Of a stretch of DNA of 64,000 nucleotides, positions 24,981-31,510 are shown in pieces. A model generated the notes under the pieces. That model did not search any database, was not told the origin of the DNA, and saw only the letters and a list, made by a program, of their open reading frames with translations. The DNA comes from a virus: IMG/VR virus record IMGVR_UViG_3300028558_000001, positions 1-64,000 of that record, one strand, 5' to 3'. A program made the position numbers and the translations under genes. Numbering within the stretch: the stretch's first letter is position 1; every line of letters starts with the position of its first letter.

Positions 24981-25241
24981 TTAATCAATCCATTCAATAG
25001 GAGAAAGAACATAGACAATACCAATAAACGAGAAGATACCGATTGCCCCATATCCCCCATAATGAGTAAGGATATAGTCAATACCCATAATAATAGAAGC
25101 AGCGATAAAAAGAGCGAGGAAAGAGAGACATAGAATAACAAGGAAAATACCTAGTCCCATTAGCTTAAAGACAATGGTTTCAAGATAAGTCTTCTTCCGA
25201 GTTAGATTAGAAAGAAACATATAACGTTCAGTGAGGGTCAT
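24981..25241 (-). CDS. Small membrane protein, 86 aa
   Basis: Two long hydrophobic segments at about 26-52 (GLGIFLVILCLSFLALFIAA) and 63-80 (GAIGIFSFIGIVYVL). First gene of the left-going early block, with an AAGGAG site and the promoter at 25306-25334 about 60 bases upstream. Confidence 0.75.
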   Translation of the reverse strand: MTLTERYMFLSNLTRKKTYLETIVFKLMGLGIFLVILCLSFLALFIAASIIMGIDYILTHYGGYGAIGIFSFIGIVYVLSPIEWID

Positions 25242-25305
25242 AGTGAATCTCCTTAGTATTTTTCATAACGAATCCTTTTTGTCCTTATTTCCACGTACTC
25301 GCCCT

Positions 25306-25334
25306 TTTATAAGGGGATACGAAATCCGAGTCAA
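25306..25334 (-). promoter_or_regulatory. Sigma70-type early promoter of the left-going block
   Basis: Minus strand TTGACT (25334-25329), 17-base spacer, TATAAA (25311-25306). The 15-base sequence around the -35 (GAAATCCGAGTCAAG on the plus strand) is repeated at 25672-25686. Confidence 0.8.
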
Positions 25335-25349
25335 GCGAAAAATTTCATC

Positions 25350-25478
25350 TTAAATTTCCCATATATCAGGTTCCAGAGAATAGAGAGCAATCAGACATTT
25401 CCATTCTCCCGAGCCAAGCATTTTTTCAAATACCCAAAACTCATTAGTCCATTCAAACAGTTCATATATCATATACAT
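25350..25478 (-). CDS. Possible 42-aa acidic protein
   Basis: A protein-like frame (MYMIYELFEW, then EKMLGSGEWKCL) without a Shine-Dalgarno site; its ATG overlaps a TATAAT-like sequence. It could be leaderless or spurious. Confidence 0.35.
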   Translation of the reverse strand: MYMIYELFEWTNEFWVFEKMLGSGEWKCLIALYSLEPDIWEI

Positions 25479-25502
25479 TATAGTGCGCGTCCTTTGCCTT
25501 GA

Positions 25503-25590
25503 TACTTCGTAGGTACTTCGTAGGTACTTCGTAGGTACTTCGTAGGTACTTCGTAGGTACTTCGTAGGTACTTCGTAGGTACTTCGTACT
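25503..25590 (+). repeat. 11-bp iterons (seven copies plus a partial)
   Basis: TACTTCGTAGG is repeated head-to-tail seven times from 25503 to 25579 with no mismatch, followed by TACTTCGTACT. The period is close to one helical turn, so a bound protein would sit on one DNA face. Such iterons are typical of replication origins and partition sites. Confidence 0.9.
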
Positions 25591-25611
25591 TTTGATCATA
25601 AAAATTTGGGC

Positions 25612-25744
25612 GAAAAAATTTTTAGGCGGTAGCCCTCAGTGGGTATGACGTGGCTTTTTATTATACATAGAGAAATCCGAGTCAAGTACTTTTCGGTTAA
25701 TTTTTTGGGCGGAAAAATTTTAGGCGGTAGCCCTCAGTGGGTAT
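25612..25744 (+). repeat. Direct repeat pair, about 33 bp each
   Basis: Copies at 25612-25646 and 25711-25744 share TAGCCCTCAGTGGGTAT and the A/T-rich stretch before it, about 98 bases apart. The promoter-like GAAATCCGAGTCAAG lies between them at 25672-25686. Confidence 0.85.
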
Positions 25745-25879
25745 AGTCCTCTAAATTTTTGTGAGAAATATTTTGAGTGACCTATGGTCGAGTAAAAAAT
25801 TATCGAAAATATTTTGATCGCTTTTCGGAACCACCCCCACGATCATGATTCGCGCCAAATGTCAATGGTCGAAAGTCAC

Positions 25880-25888
25880 TTATCCACA
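25880..25888 (+). promoter_or_regulatory. DnaA box (TTATCCACA)
   Basis: Exact match to the bacterial DnaA consensus. A single 9-mer could be chance, but its position inside the iteron region makes it notable. Confidence 0.5.
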
Positions 25889-27226
25889 ACTTTTTCAGCC
25901 TCAAAAAGCCGCCTCCCAAAAACCGACGACTCGCGATTGCCTAACCCATTGATTCGACTAGCTTTTCGACTCGGATTCATGCTCTCCAGCTAGGCTTTTT
26001 CGCCCTGTTTTTTACCAGCTAGAAAGCCCTTATGCGACTAAAGGCTATGCCCATTTCCTGCCCTAGGCGTCGTCTCACAAGGACAAGCCCTGACTCGCCC
26101 TAGGCTATCCCCTGACGCTGTTTAGACGGGGTTCTAGACTCGAATCTGGCTTGCCCTGACATGCCCCTATCGTGGCGAGTCCTATCGTCAGGGCATGATC
26201 TAACGCCCCTGACATGGGCTATCCCCTGACTCTCTTTCAAAGCGATTTGGAGCGGCGAGCAAGGGCGACTTTGCCCCTACTCGGCTACTATGCTAGCGGC
26301 CTATGTATTCAAGCCCTGTCCTTGCCCTTCTAATGGCGTTCTAGAGCCTATCTAACGAGTCATCCTTGACCTAGTTCTACCATGCCAATGGAATCGCCTA
26401 TCGAATCCCTTTCAAAGCCATTTCAAACGGGGCGAATCCCTATCGCTTATGCCATAACCTGTTGTTTTCTAATGGGCTTCGAATGCGCGATTCCCTTCCT
26501 ATTGCCTCGTTTTTGCCTGAATCACGATCTCCTAACCCATTGTTTTCTAACGTGTTTTTTTAGGGCTTTGGATCATACCGAATTCGGTTATTCTAATTTC
26601 AGTTCAACGGCCCCGGCGGAACGCCCCGGCCACAAGCCAAGAGGCAAATGGAAGCTAACGCGCTAAGCGCCTTGTCACTCGCAAGTAAAAACAGAGTCGC
26701 AACCTGACCTAGCAGGCAATTGCGTTAGTATTGTGCGATATAGCATAAGCACAATTTGCAACCATATGTTCTAGCGGGCTATCCCTAGCTAAACACTTGA
26801 GAGGATAGACGGCGAGTGCAGTATATCGCATTGCGCCTAGTGGCTAAGACCACAAGTCGAAAGTATCATTTCGCGGGAATAGCGCCACAAGAGTCCCTTA
26901 TAATTCGCTGATATTAGGCGAAAGGGATTGAAAGACTTAAGACGCTGAAATGGGTTAGCTAATCGCCAAAATGGCCTAAGCATTGCTTAGAATAGGGTTA
27001 GTTAATACGTGAGAAAGCTTAAAGTCTTTCCAGTATCAAGAAATGTATCTCTTGCGCGTTGCCATACGTGAATAAGCTTTGTTGTGAAACAATCCTTATA
27101 TGGCAAGCTAACTCATAAGCTTCTAATTTGTGAGTCTCCAAACTACTAACTATGCCCTAGCAAAGCCTAGCCTAATTGCCATATGGCCGGATAATCGCAA
27201 GATTGTTTGGTTATGAGGCAAGATAA

Positions 27227-27240
27227 AGCAAAGCTTTGCT
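27227..27240. repeat. 14-bp perfect palindrome
   Basis: AGCAAAGCTTTGCT reads the same on both strands. It lies in a stretch rich in AAGCTT, TAGCTT and GCAAAG words just before the first right-going gene. Confidence 0.8.
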
Positions 27241-27316
27241 AGGCTTTTCCTATGCTTAGCTTTCATTAGCTTGGCATTGGCAAAGCAAACTAAGCTTTGG
27301 AAATAGGAGAAAAACA

Positions 27317-27469
27317 ATGCGAAACTTTCTGAATAGCCTGCGATTGGCAATTTTCGGCAAATCTCCTCTTATTGGCGAAATAATGCCTGAGCGGATTTAC
27401 TTAGCCGTTACGCCGCGTCAGGAGCGGATTATTTGCGGCCGCTGGAATTCAGACCGATATTTCCGATAG
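27317..27469 (+). CDS. Small basic protein, 50 aa
   Basis: The first gene of the right-going block, with a clear AGGAG site seven bases before ATG. The sequence (NFLNSLRLAIFGKSPLIGE, then RQERIICGRW) is basic and not recognised. It is short but well initiated. Confidence 0.6.
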   Translation: MRNFLNSLRLAIFGKSPLIGEIMPERIYLAVTPRQERIICGRWNSDRYFR

Positions 27470-27621
27470 GAAATTAGATAAGTTCTAGCATTGGCAAGAA
27501 TTAAACTTGCCAATTGTAGAGCCTATTTAGACGACTAATAAATAGTCGCTTATTGCTCTAATATAGACACTTAACGAAATTAGGAAAACATATCGTTTCC
27601 TAATTGATAGGAGCAAATAAC
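27470..27621 (+). promoter_or_regulatory. Triple-hairpin leader
   Basis: Three hairpins lie in the gap: TTGGCAAG/CTTGCCAA (about 27491-27513), CGACTA/TAGTCG (about 27532-27549) and AATTAGGAAA/TTTCCTAATT (about 27580-27607). The last ends just before the AGGAG site of the next gene. They precede the hairpin cassette array and may be variants of the same element. Confidence 0.65.
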
Positions 27622-27783
27622 ATGAAAAATGCGAGCAAAGCTAAGAAGGTTTCGCGCTCCTCTGCTTCCACTAAGAAGCAAAAGCCCCTGCCCTTCTTTG
27701 GCTTTCAAGATGAAATGGAAGAGATTCTTTCGGTTCATCTGGAAACGCGAGACTTTAACAAGTTTTGCGAGAATTATTATTGA
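27622..27783 (+). CDS. Small Lys/Ser-rich protein, 53 aa
   Basis: An ATG after ATAGGAG. The N-terminal half is basic (KNASKAKKVSRSSASTKKQK), the C-terminal half acidic (EMEEILSVHLETRDF). First gene inside the hairpin cassette array. Function unknown. Confidence 0.65.
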   Translation: MKNASKAKKVSRSSASTKKQKPLPFFGFQDEMEEILSVHLETRDFNKFCENYY

Positions 27784-27784
27784 T

Positions 27785-27825
27785 TTAGTTCTAGGCAATG
27801 AAAGACTTGCCTAGGCATGAACCAA
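27785..27825 (+). repeat. Intergenic hairpin element 1
   Basis: CTAGGCAA (27791-27798) pairs with TTGCCTAG (27807-27814), inside flanking TTAGTT and AACCAA. It stands between adjacent small genes, as do the others in the array. Confidence 0.8.
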
Positions 27826-27846
27826 TAAGACAATGGAGAAAAGAAA

Positions 27847-28041
27847 ATGTATATCTGCGAAGTGATAGACTTGGGCGACTTTTGCGCTCTCAAGTCTTCG
27901 GCGGTCTTTTTCTCTGAATCCAAAGCTTATACTTGGGGCGAAGAGAAAAAGAAAGAATTCCAAGATAAAGAGGAAGATGAATACTTCAAGAATTGTTTTG
28001 AAGTGAAAGTCTATCCTATCAACTGCCCTGAAATTGATTAG
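27847..28041 (+). CDS. Hypothetical protein, 64 aa
   Basis: Acidic middle (KKKEFQDKEEDEYFKN) and a GGAGAAAAG site. No family recognised. Lies in the cassette array. Confidence 0.7.
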   Translation: MYICEVIDLGDFCALKSSAVFFSESKAYTWGEEKKKEFQDKEEDEYFKNCFEVKVYPINCPEID

Positions 28042-28094
28042 TTTAAACCTAGGCATTAGTAGCGCAAGCTGAATAGTGCCTAGTATTGAACTAA
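28038..28094 (+). repeat. Intergenic hairpin element 2 (GCAA-capped)
   Basis: Outer arms TTAGTTTAA and TTGAACTAA enclose CTAGGCATTA/TAGTGCCTAG (T-G wobble), with an inner AGC-GCAA-GCT tetraloop hairpin. Confidence 0.85.
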
Positions 28095-28117
28095 TAAGTT
28101 CTAAGAGGAGAAAAGAA

Positions 28118-28276
28118 ATGGAAAGCAAAGCGACTAAGGAAATGAACATCCTTTACATGCTTGCGGCAATTTTCTTCTTGTCGGTCATGCTGATTTGCAT
28201 GGTCAATGAGGAAGATCGGTCGGCTTGTGAGAAAATATATTCTCACGATACTTGCGTTGCACTAATCGACAGGTAA
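28118..28276 (+). CDS. Small single-span membrane protein, 52 aa
   Basis: The start is the ATG at 28118 after GAGGAG; upstream in-frame codons run through the hairpin and are not used. It has a hydrophobic span at about residues 11-27 (LYMLAAIFFLSVMLICMV) and a Cys-containing C-terminal part. Confidence 0.7.
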   Translation: MESKATKEMNILYMLAAIFFLSVMLICMVNEEDRSACEKIYSHDTCVALIDR

Positions 28277-28279
28277 AGA

Positions 28280-28327
28280 TTAGTTTAGTTCTAGGCATAT
28301 GATTGAATATGCCTAGGCATGAACTAA
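28280..28327 (+). repeat. Intergenic hairpin element 3
   Basis: A ten-base-pair stem CTAGGCATAT/ATATGCCTAG with a six-base loop, inside TTAGTT and AACTAA. Confidence 0.85.
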
Positions 28328-28351
28328 TAAGTTCTAAGAGGAGAAAGTAAA

Positions 28352-28618
28352 ATGAGCAATTTTCGTCAGACTTCTAAGCTTACCAAAGAACAATCTTTGG
28401 CTTTGCTTAAGGTTTATCATCGCGATTTGATGCGCGTTGCATCAAATTGTTCATATGAAGTCGAAAAGAAAGTAAATCTTGGGATTGATATGAAGACTCC
28501 AAGATGGAAAAGCTTTCTTGATTGTCGGCGGAAAGTTTCCCTTGGTTATGATTGCATCATGATACAGGTTGGAAACTACTGGCTTGGCATTGAAAAGGAC
28601 GGTTATTCGCATTCGTAA
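28352..28618 (+). CDS. Hypothetical basic protein, 88 aa
   Basis: Lys-rich with several Cys and Tyr residues (KLTKEQSLALLKVYHRDL). GGAG site. Function unknown. Confidence 0.7.
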   Translation: MSNFRQTSKLTKEQSLALLKVYHRDLMRVASNCSYEVEKKVNLGIDMKTPRWKSFLDCRRKVSLGYDCIMIQVGNYWLGIEKDGYSHS

Positions 28619-28663
28619 GTTTAAACCTAGGCAATGGTCAAACGTTGCCTAGTATTGAACTTA
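28616..28663 (+). repeat. Intergenic hairpin element 4 (compensatory outer arm)
   Basis: CTAGGCAA/TTGCCTAG inside outer arms TAAGTT and AACTTA. The outer pair differs from TTAGTT/AACTAA elsewhere by matching changes on both sides, evidence for RNA pairing. Confidence 0.85.
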
Positions 28664-28689
28664 TAATGAAAGTAAAAGGAGAAAAGAAA

Positions 28690-28878
28690 ATGAAAGATGC
28701 AAATAAAACTGTTGCCGTTGCAATAGAGCCGGAAGATTTTCGGCGGCTTTCTGCAATTGCAATAAGGTTATATGACGGGAAAACTATGTCATATGACGAC
28801 CGGCGAGAATTAGCGGCACAAATCTCGGCTATTCTCGGAAGAGCGGAAGAATTACAGGCTGGCGATGTTATCTTATAA
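28690..28878 (+). CDS. Hypothetical protein, 62 aa
   Basis: The start is the ATG at 28690 after AAGGAG. Amphipathic helices (DFRRLSAIAIRLYDG and RRELAAQISAILGR). No family recognised. Confidence 0.7.
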   Translation: MKDANKTVAVAIEPEDFRRLSAIAIRLYDGKTMSYDDRRELAAQISAILGRAEELQAGDVIL

Positions 28879-28882
28879 CTGA

Positions 28883-28930
28883 TTAGTTTGGTCATAGGCT
28901 AGGATAAAACTTAGCCTATGTATGAACTAA
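28883..28930 (+). repeat. Intergenic hairpin element 5
   Basis: CATAGGCTA (28893-28901) pairs with TAGCCTATG (28912-28920), inside TTAGTT and AACTAA. Confidence 0.8.
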
Positions 28931-28949
28931 TAAGTAAAGGAGAAATAAA

Positions 28950-29159
28950 ATGGCAATGTCTATGCAGAATGCTTGGCAAGTTCTTAGTTCTATTGGTCTT
29001 TCTGGTAAGGAAGATTGGTATGAATTAAGTATTTCAAAGAAAAGCGAAGTATTTGAACTAGCAAAGAAGTGGAATTATACTTATCAATCGCCTTTAGGGC
29101 GGTCAGTTGGTTATTCTTTCTACCTTCATTTGCAGCGTAAACAAGGAAGGAAAGATTAG
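28950..29159 (+). CDS. Hypothetical protein, 69 aa
   Basis: Ser/Lys-rich with AAGGAG before ATG (WQVLSSIGLSGKEDWYELS). Function unknown. Confidence 0.7.
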   Translation: MAMSMQNAWQVLSSIGLSGKEDWYELSISKKSEVFELAKKWNYTYQSPLGRSVGYSFYLHLQRKQGRKD

Positions 29160-29170
29160 TCTGATTTGTT

Positions 29171-29205
29171 TTGCCTAATCGTGGCGCAAGCTAAAGGTTA
29201 GGCAA
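29171..29205 (+). repeat. Intergenic hairpin element 6
   Basis: TTGCCTAA pairs with TTAGGCAA; the loop carries GGCGCAAGC, so it has an inner GCAA-like hairpin as in element 2. Confidence 0.7.
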
Positions 29206-29252
29206 GGCAAACTAGATTAGAACTCTAGTTTAATAAGCAACGGAGAAAGCAA

Positions 29253-29579
29253 ATGGCTATCGAAATCAAGCATCGTCCGACCTATAAGAATGTTTTTCAT
29301 AACTATTGGTCGGCGGAAACGATTGTTAAGTTTGAAAACAATCGGGAAATGCGTATTTCGACGCATAAAACATCTTCCGGCCAAATAGTTTCGTCGGCAA
29401 ATGTTGGAATTAATGAAAATGGCGGATGGCTTTGGGCGCCATTTTCTGACTTTGGAAAAAGGTTGCTTGTCACAAAAGGAAAAGCGACTGAAAAATATGT
29501 GACAAACCAACATAATGAAGCAATCAAAGATTTGGATACTTTGATTGCTCAAGCAAGAGCTTTCTATAAAAGCGAATAA
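29253..29579 (+). CDS. Hypothetical protein, 108 aa
   Basis: Beta-rich first part (VFHNYWSAETIVKFENN) and a helical C-terminus. Site CGGAG. No family recognised. Confidence 0.7.
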   Translation: MAIEIKHRPTYKNVFHNYWSAETIVKFENNREMRISTHKTSSGQIVSSANVGINENGGWLWAPFSDFGKRLLVTKGKATEKYVTNQHNEAIKDLDTLIAQARAFYKSE

Positions 29580-29591
29580 GTCTGATTTAAC

Positions 29592-29623
29592 TTGCTCAAC
29601 TAGGTTTAGGCTTAGTTGAGCAA
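29592..29623 (+). repeat. Intergenic hairpin element 7
   Basis: An 11-bp perfect stem TTGCTCAACTA/TAGTTGAGCAA with a ten-base loop. Confidence 0.8.
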
Positions 29624-29666
29624 TGTAAACTAGATTTGTTTCTAGTGAATATAAAGGAGAAAAGAA

Positions 29667-29915
29667 ATGGCAACTCGTTATCTTGTTGCGAATATTGAAA
29701 ACATTCGCAAAGTCAAGGCTGAGTGTACAGCCGCAAGGTTTAAATGGGCTTCTGAAAAGAAGTCTGTACTTTGTGACTTGTTTACGGCGTCTGCAATTAT
29801 TGCAGTATATGACGCCTTGAACGATGAAAACAAAGCAAAGGTTGAAAGAATGGTAGCAGCCTCACCAATGCTGTTTAGCAAGGTTGCTGGGTTTTGCTTT
29901 GAACATGTGAAGTAA
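29667..29915 (+). CDS. Hypothetical helical protein, 82 aa
   Basis: Ala/Lys-rich helices (VFHVK and AVYDALNDENKAKVERM-type segments). Site AAGGAG. Function unknown. Confidence 0.7.
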   Translation: MATRYLVANIENIRKVKAECTAARFKWASEKKSVLCDLFTASAIIAVYDALNDENKAKVERMVAASPMLFSKVAGFCFEHVK

Positions 29916-29920
29916 AAGTA

Positions 29921-29968
29921 TTGGTTTGGTCAATAGCATTTAGAAATAGATGCTATTGCATGAACTAA
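29921..29968 (+). repeat. Intergenic hairpin element 8 (GAAA-capped)
   Basis: A 12-bp stem CAATAGCATTTA/TAGATGCTATTG capped by GAAA, with TTGGTT and AACTAA flanks. Confidence 0.85.
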
Positions 29969-29991
29969 TAGTAAAACAAAGGAGAAATACA

Positions 29992-30228
29992 ATGGATGCG
30001 AAGCATTTGTGCGATTATATCGTCAATACTGGCGAGTTTTATCATATCCATGTTGATATGGCGAAAGGTAAAGCTTCCATTATTGAATGGCGCAATCGTG
30101 TTTTTGTTGGTCTTTCCAAGTATAGGATAGAATTTCATGAATATCATGAAGGTCTATCAACGTCCAACATTGAAAAATGCACTGATATGCTCAAAGAATA
30201 CTATGAAGAGCATATCAAAGAGTTGTAA
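29992..30228 (+). CDS. Hypothetical protein, 78 aa
   Basis: The ATG at 29992 follows AAGGAG. Alpha/beta type (GEFYHIHVDMAKGKASIIEW). Function unknown. Confidence 0.7.
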   Translation: MDAKHLCDYIVNTGEFYHIHVDMAKGKASIIEWRNRVFVGLSKYRIEFHEYHEGLSTSNIEKCTDMLKEYYEEHIKEL

Positions 30229-30231
30229 TTG

Positions 30232-30277
30232 TTAGTTTAAACCTAGGCATTAGAAATAGTGCCTAGTATTGAACTAA
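30232..30277 (+). repeat. Intergenic hairpin element 9 (GAAA-capped)
   Basis: The clearest form: TTAGTTTAA / CTAGGCATTA / GAAA / TAGTGCCTAG / TTGAACTAA, giving about 19 base pairs with one small internal loop. Confidence 0.9.
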
Positions 30278-30301
30278 TAAGGTTCAACATGGAGAAAAGA
30301 A

Positions 30302-30511
30302 ATGGCAAATTATAACTTCATCGTTTACTTCACGCCTTATAAGTTTGAAGGTGACGATACTAATTGTTACTATAATGCCATAGGTTATGGATTCAAATGG
30401 AGATATATTCATAATATTGATCCTTACGAATATTATTATGATATAGTCTTCCGGCCTTCTGAAAGTATATTCATGGTCCCTAAAGCAATAGGCGATTGGG
30501 ATTGTGAATAA
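30302..30511 (+). CDS. Hypothetical protein with PSES..MVPK..GDWDC ending
   Basis: 69 residues, aromatic-rich. Its C-terminus (FRPSESIFMVPKAIGDWDCE) matches that of the protein at 36618-36815, so the two are distant paralogues. Function unknown. Confidence 0.75.
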   Translation: MANYNFIVYFTPYKFEGDDTNCYYNAIGYGFKWRYIHNIDPYEYYYDIVFRPSESIFMVPKAIGDWDCE

Positions 30512-30514
30512 AAA

Positions 30515-30560
30515 TTAGTTTAAGCCTAGCCATTAGAAATAGTGGCTAGTAGTGAACTAA
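30515..30560 (+). repeat. Intergenic hairpin element 10 (GAAA-capped, compensatory)
   Basis: CTAGCCATTA/TAGTGGCTAG with GAAA cap. The G-to-C change in the left arm relative to element 9 is matched by C-to-G in the right arm. Confidence 0.9.
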
Positions 30561-30585
30561 TAATGTTCAATAAAGGAGAAAGAAA

Positions 30586-30789
30586 ATGTGCAAGGTTTAC
30601 TCTTTTCCTGCTTTGCAGACTCGCAAGGTTGTTAACGAATGCTTGCATATGCAAATGAAGGAACGCGCAACCTATGAAGAAATCGCGTTTATTCTTCTTA
30701 GGTTAAATGATACTGGCGAAAAGGTTTCGCTAGATGACTTCATTGCATGTATTGAATACATGCGGGAAGCAACTAAGACTGTTCATTAG
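30586..30789 (+). CDS. Hypothetical protein, 67 aa
   Basis: Helical (NECLHMQMKERATYEEIAF), with an AAGGAG site. No family recognised. Confidence 0.7.
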   Translation: MCKVYSFPALQTRKVVNECLHMQMKERATYEEIAFILLRLNDTGEKVSLDDFIACIEYMREATKTVH

Positions 30790-30834
30790 TTTAGTTCTAG
30801 GCATATCTAAACAATATGCCTAGGCATGAACTAA
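30786..30834 (+). repeat. Intergenic hairpin element 11
   Basis: CTAGGCATAT/ATATGCCTAG inside TTAGTT and AACTAA; it overlaps the stop of the preceding gene. Confidence 0.85.
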
Positions 30835-30854
30835 TAAACAATGGAGAAAAGAAA

Positions 30855-31088
30855 ATGCGTTATGTTCAATATTATACTTCTGAAAATATGGAAGCTTTGG
30901 CAACTGATGGTTATTGTCCATTAGATGCAAGGTTTTCATTGTATAATGCAATGGCGCAAGCGCGGGAACATGGTTTGAAACTGAATAAAGACCTGAATAA
31001 AGGTTTCACTCACTTTCAAATTAGAAGGGCAGGAGGAAATAATATATTTTCCTCGTGGAGACCAGAAACGAAACTAATGAGACTGTAA
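30855..31088 (+). CDS. Hypothetical protein, 77 aa
   Basis: The ATG at 30855 follows TGGAG. Contains ALYNAMAQAREHGLKLN-like helix and RRAGGNNIF. Function unknown. Confidence 0.7.
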   Translation: MRYVQYYTSENMEALATDGYCPLDARFSLYNAMAQAREHGLKLNKDLNKGFTHFQIRRAGGNNIFSSWRPETKLMRL

Positions 31089-31138
31089 CTAGTCTTTATA
31101 AGTAGCATTAGAAATAGTGCTACTCAATAAACACTAGT
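31088..31138 (+). repeat. Intergenic hairpin element 12 (GAAA-capped)
   Basis: GTAGCATTA/TAGTGCTAC capped by GAAA, with outer ACTAGT on both sides. Confidence 0.85.
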
Positions 31139-31158
31139 AAAACAAAGGAGAAAAGAAA

Positions 31159-31440
31159 ATGCTTTATCATCTTCACTTGTCGCGACATGTAAAAGGTATG
31201 GTTAAAGGGCCGGTTCATGCGGTTCCGCGCGGTATTGGATACGTTTGCGACTATGACGAAAATGGGGATGCGGTATGGCCGGATAATAAAGCGGTAAGGG
31301 AATGCTTACCAGCTTGTTATAGAAAGGCTTTCGATAGGTCATCCCCGTCAATGTATTCTAACTCTAAAGGAATACATTTCACGCTGTACGATACGCGGAA
31401 CAAGTATATTAATACAATATATTGTATTCCGAATATCTGA
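31159..31440 (+). CDS. Hypothetical protein, 93 aa
   Basis: His/Arg-rich N-terminus (YHLHLSRHVKGMVKG), then a Pro/Tyr-rich body. Site AAGGAG. No family recognised. Confidence 0.7.
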   Translation: MLYHLHLSRHVKGMVKGPVHAVPRGIGYVCDYDENGDAVWPDNKAVRECLPACYRKAFDRSSPSMYSNSKGIHFTLYDTRNKYINTIYCIPNI

Positions 31441-31486
31441 TTAGTTTAGTGAAGTACATTGGCAACAGTGTACTTCCATGAACTAA
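31441..31486 (+). repeat. Intergenic hairpin element 13
   Basis: GAAGTACATT/AGTGTACTTC with loop GGCAAC, inside TTAGTT and AACTAA; precedes the helicase gene. Confidence 0.85.
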
Positions 31487-31510
31487 TATAGTTCACAATG
31501 GAGAGAGAAA

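Larger units (their letters stand above)
25479..27316. other. Origin-like non-coding region
   Basis: No convincing gene is seen over about 1.8 kb. The region contains 11-bp iterons (25503-25590), a repeated 33-bp block (25612-25744), a perfect DnaA box TTATCCACA (25880-25888), at least 15 GANTC sites between 25928 and 26523, six copies of CCCTGAC (five direct, one inverted) between 26088 and 26230, and an AAGCTT/GCTTAG-rich palindromic stretch (26940-27310) with a 14-bp perfect palindrome at 27227-27240. The G+C content is visibly higher than in the flanks at 25.9-26.7 kb. Genes diverge away from it on both sides. An origin or packaging/partition locus is inferred. Confidence 0.6.

Noticed and set aside
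25503-25590. Iterons as a CRISPR or microsatellite artefact
   Set aside because: There are no spacers, so not CRISPR. An assembly artefact cannot be excluded, but the unit is perfect and set beside other origin-like signals.
26382-26666. 94-residue plus-strand frame in the origin-like region
   Set aside because: There is no ribosome binding site, the composition is unlike the phage's genes, and it overlaps the GANTC-rich repeats; probably chance in a G+C-richer stretch.
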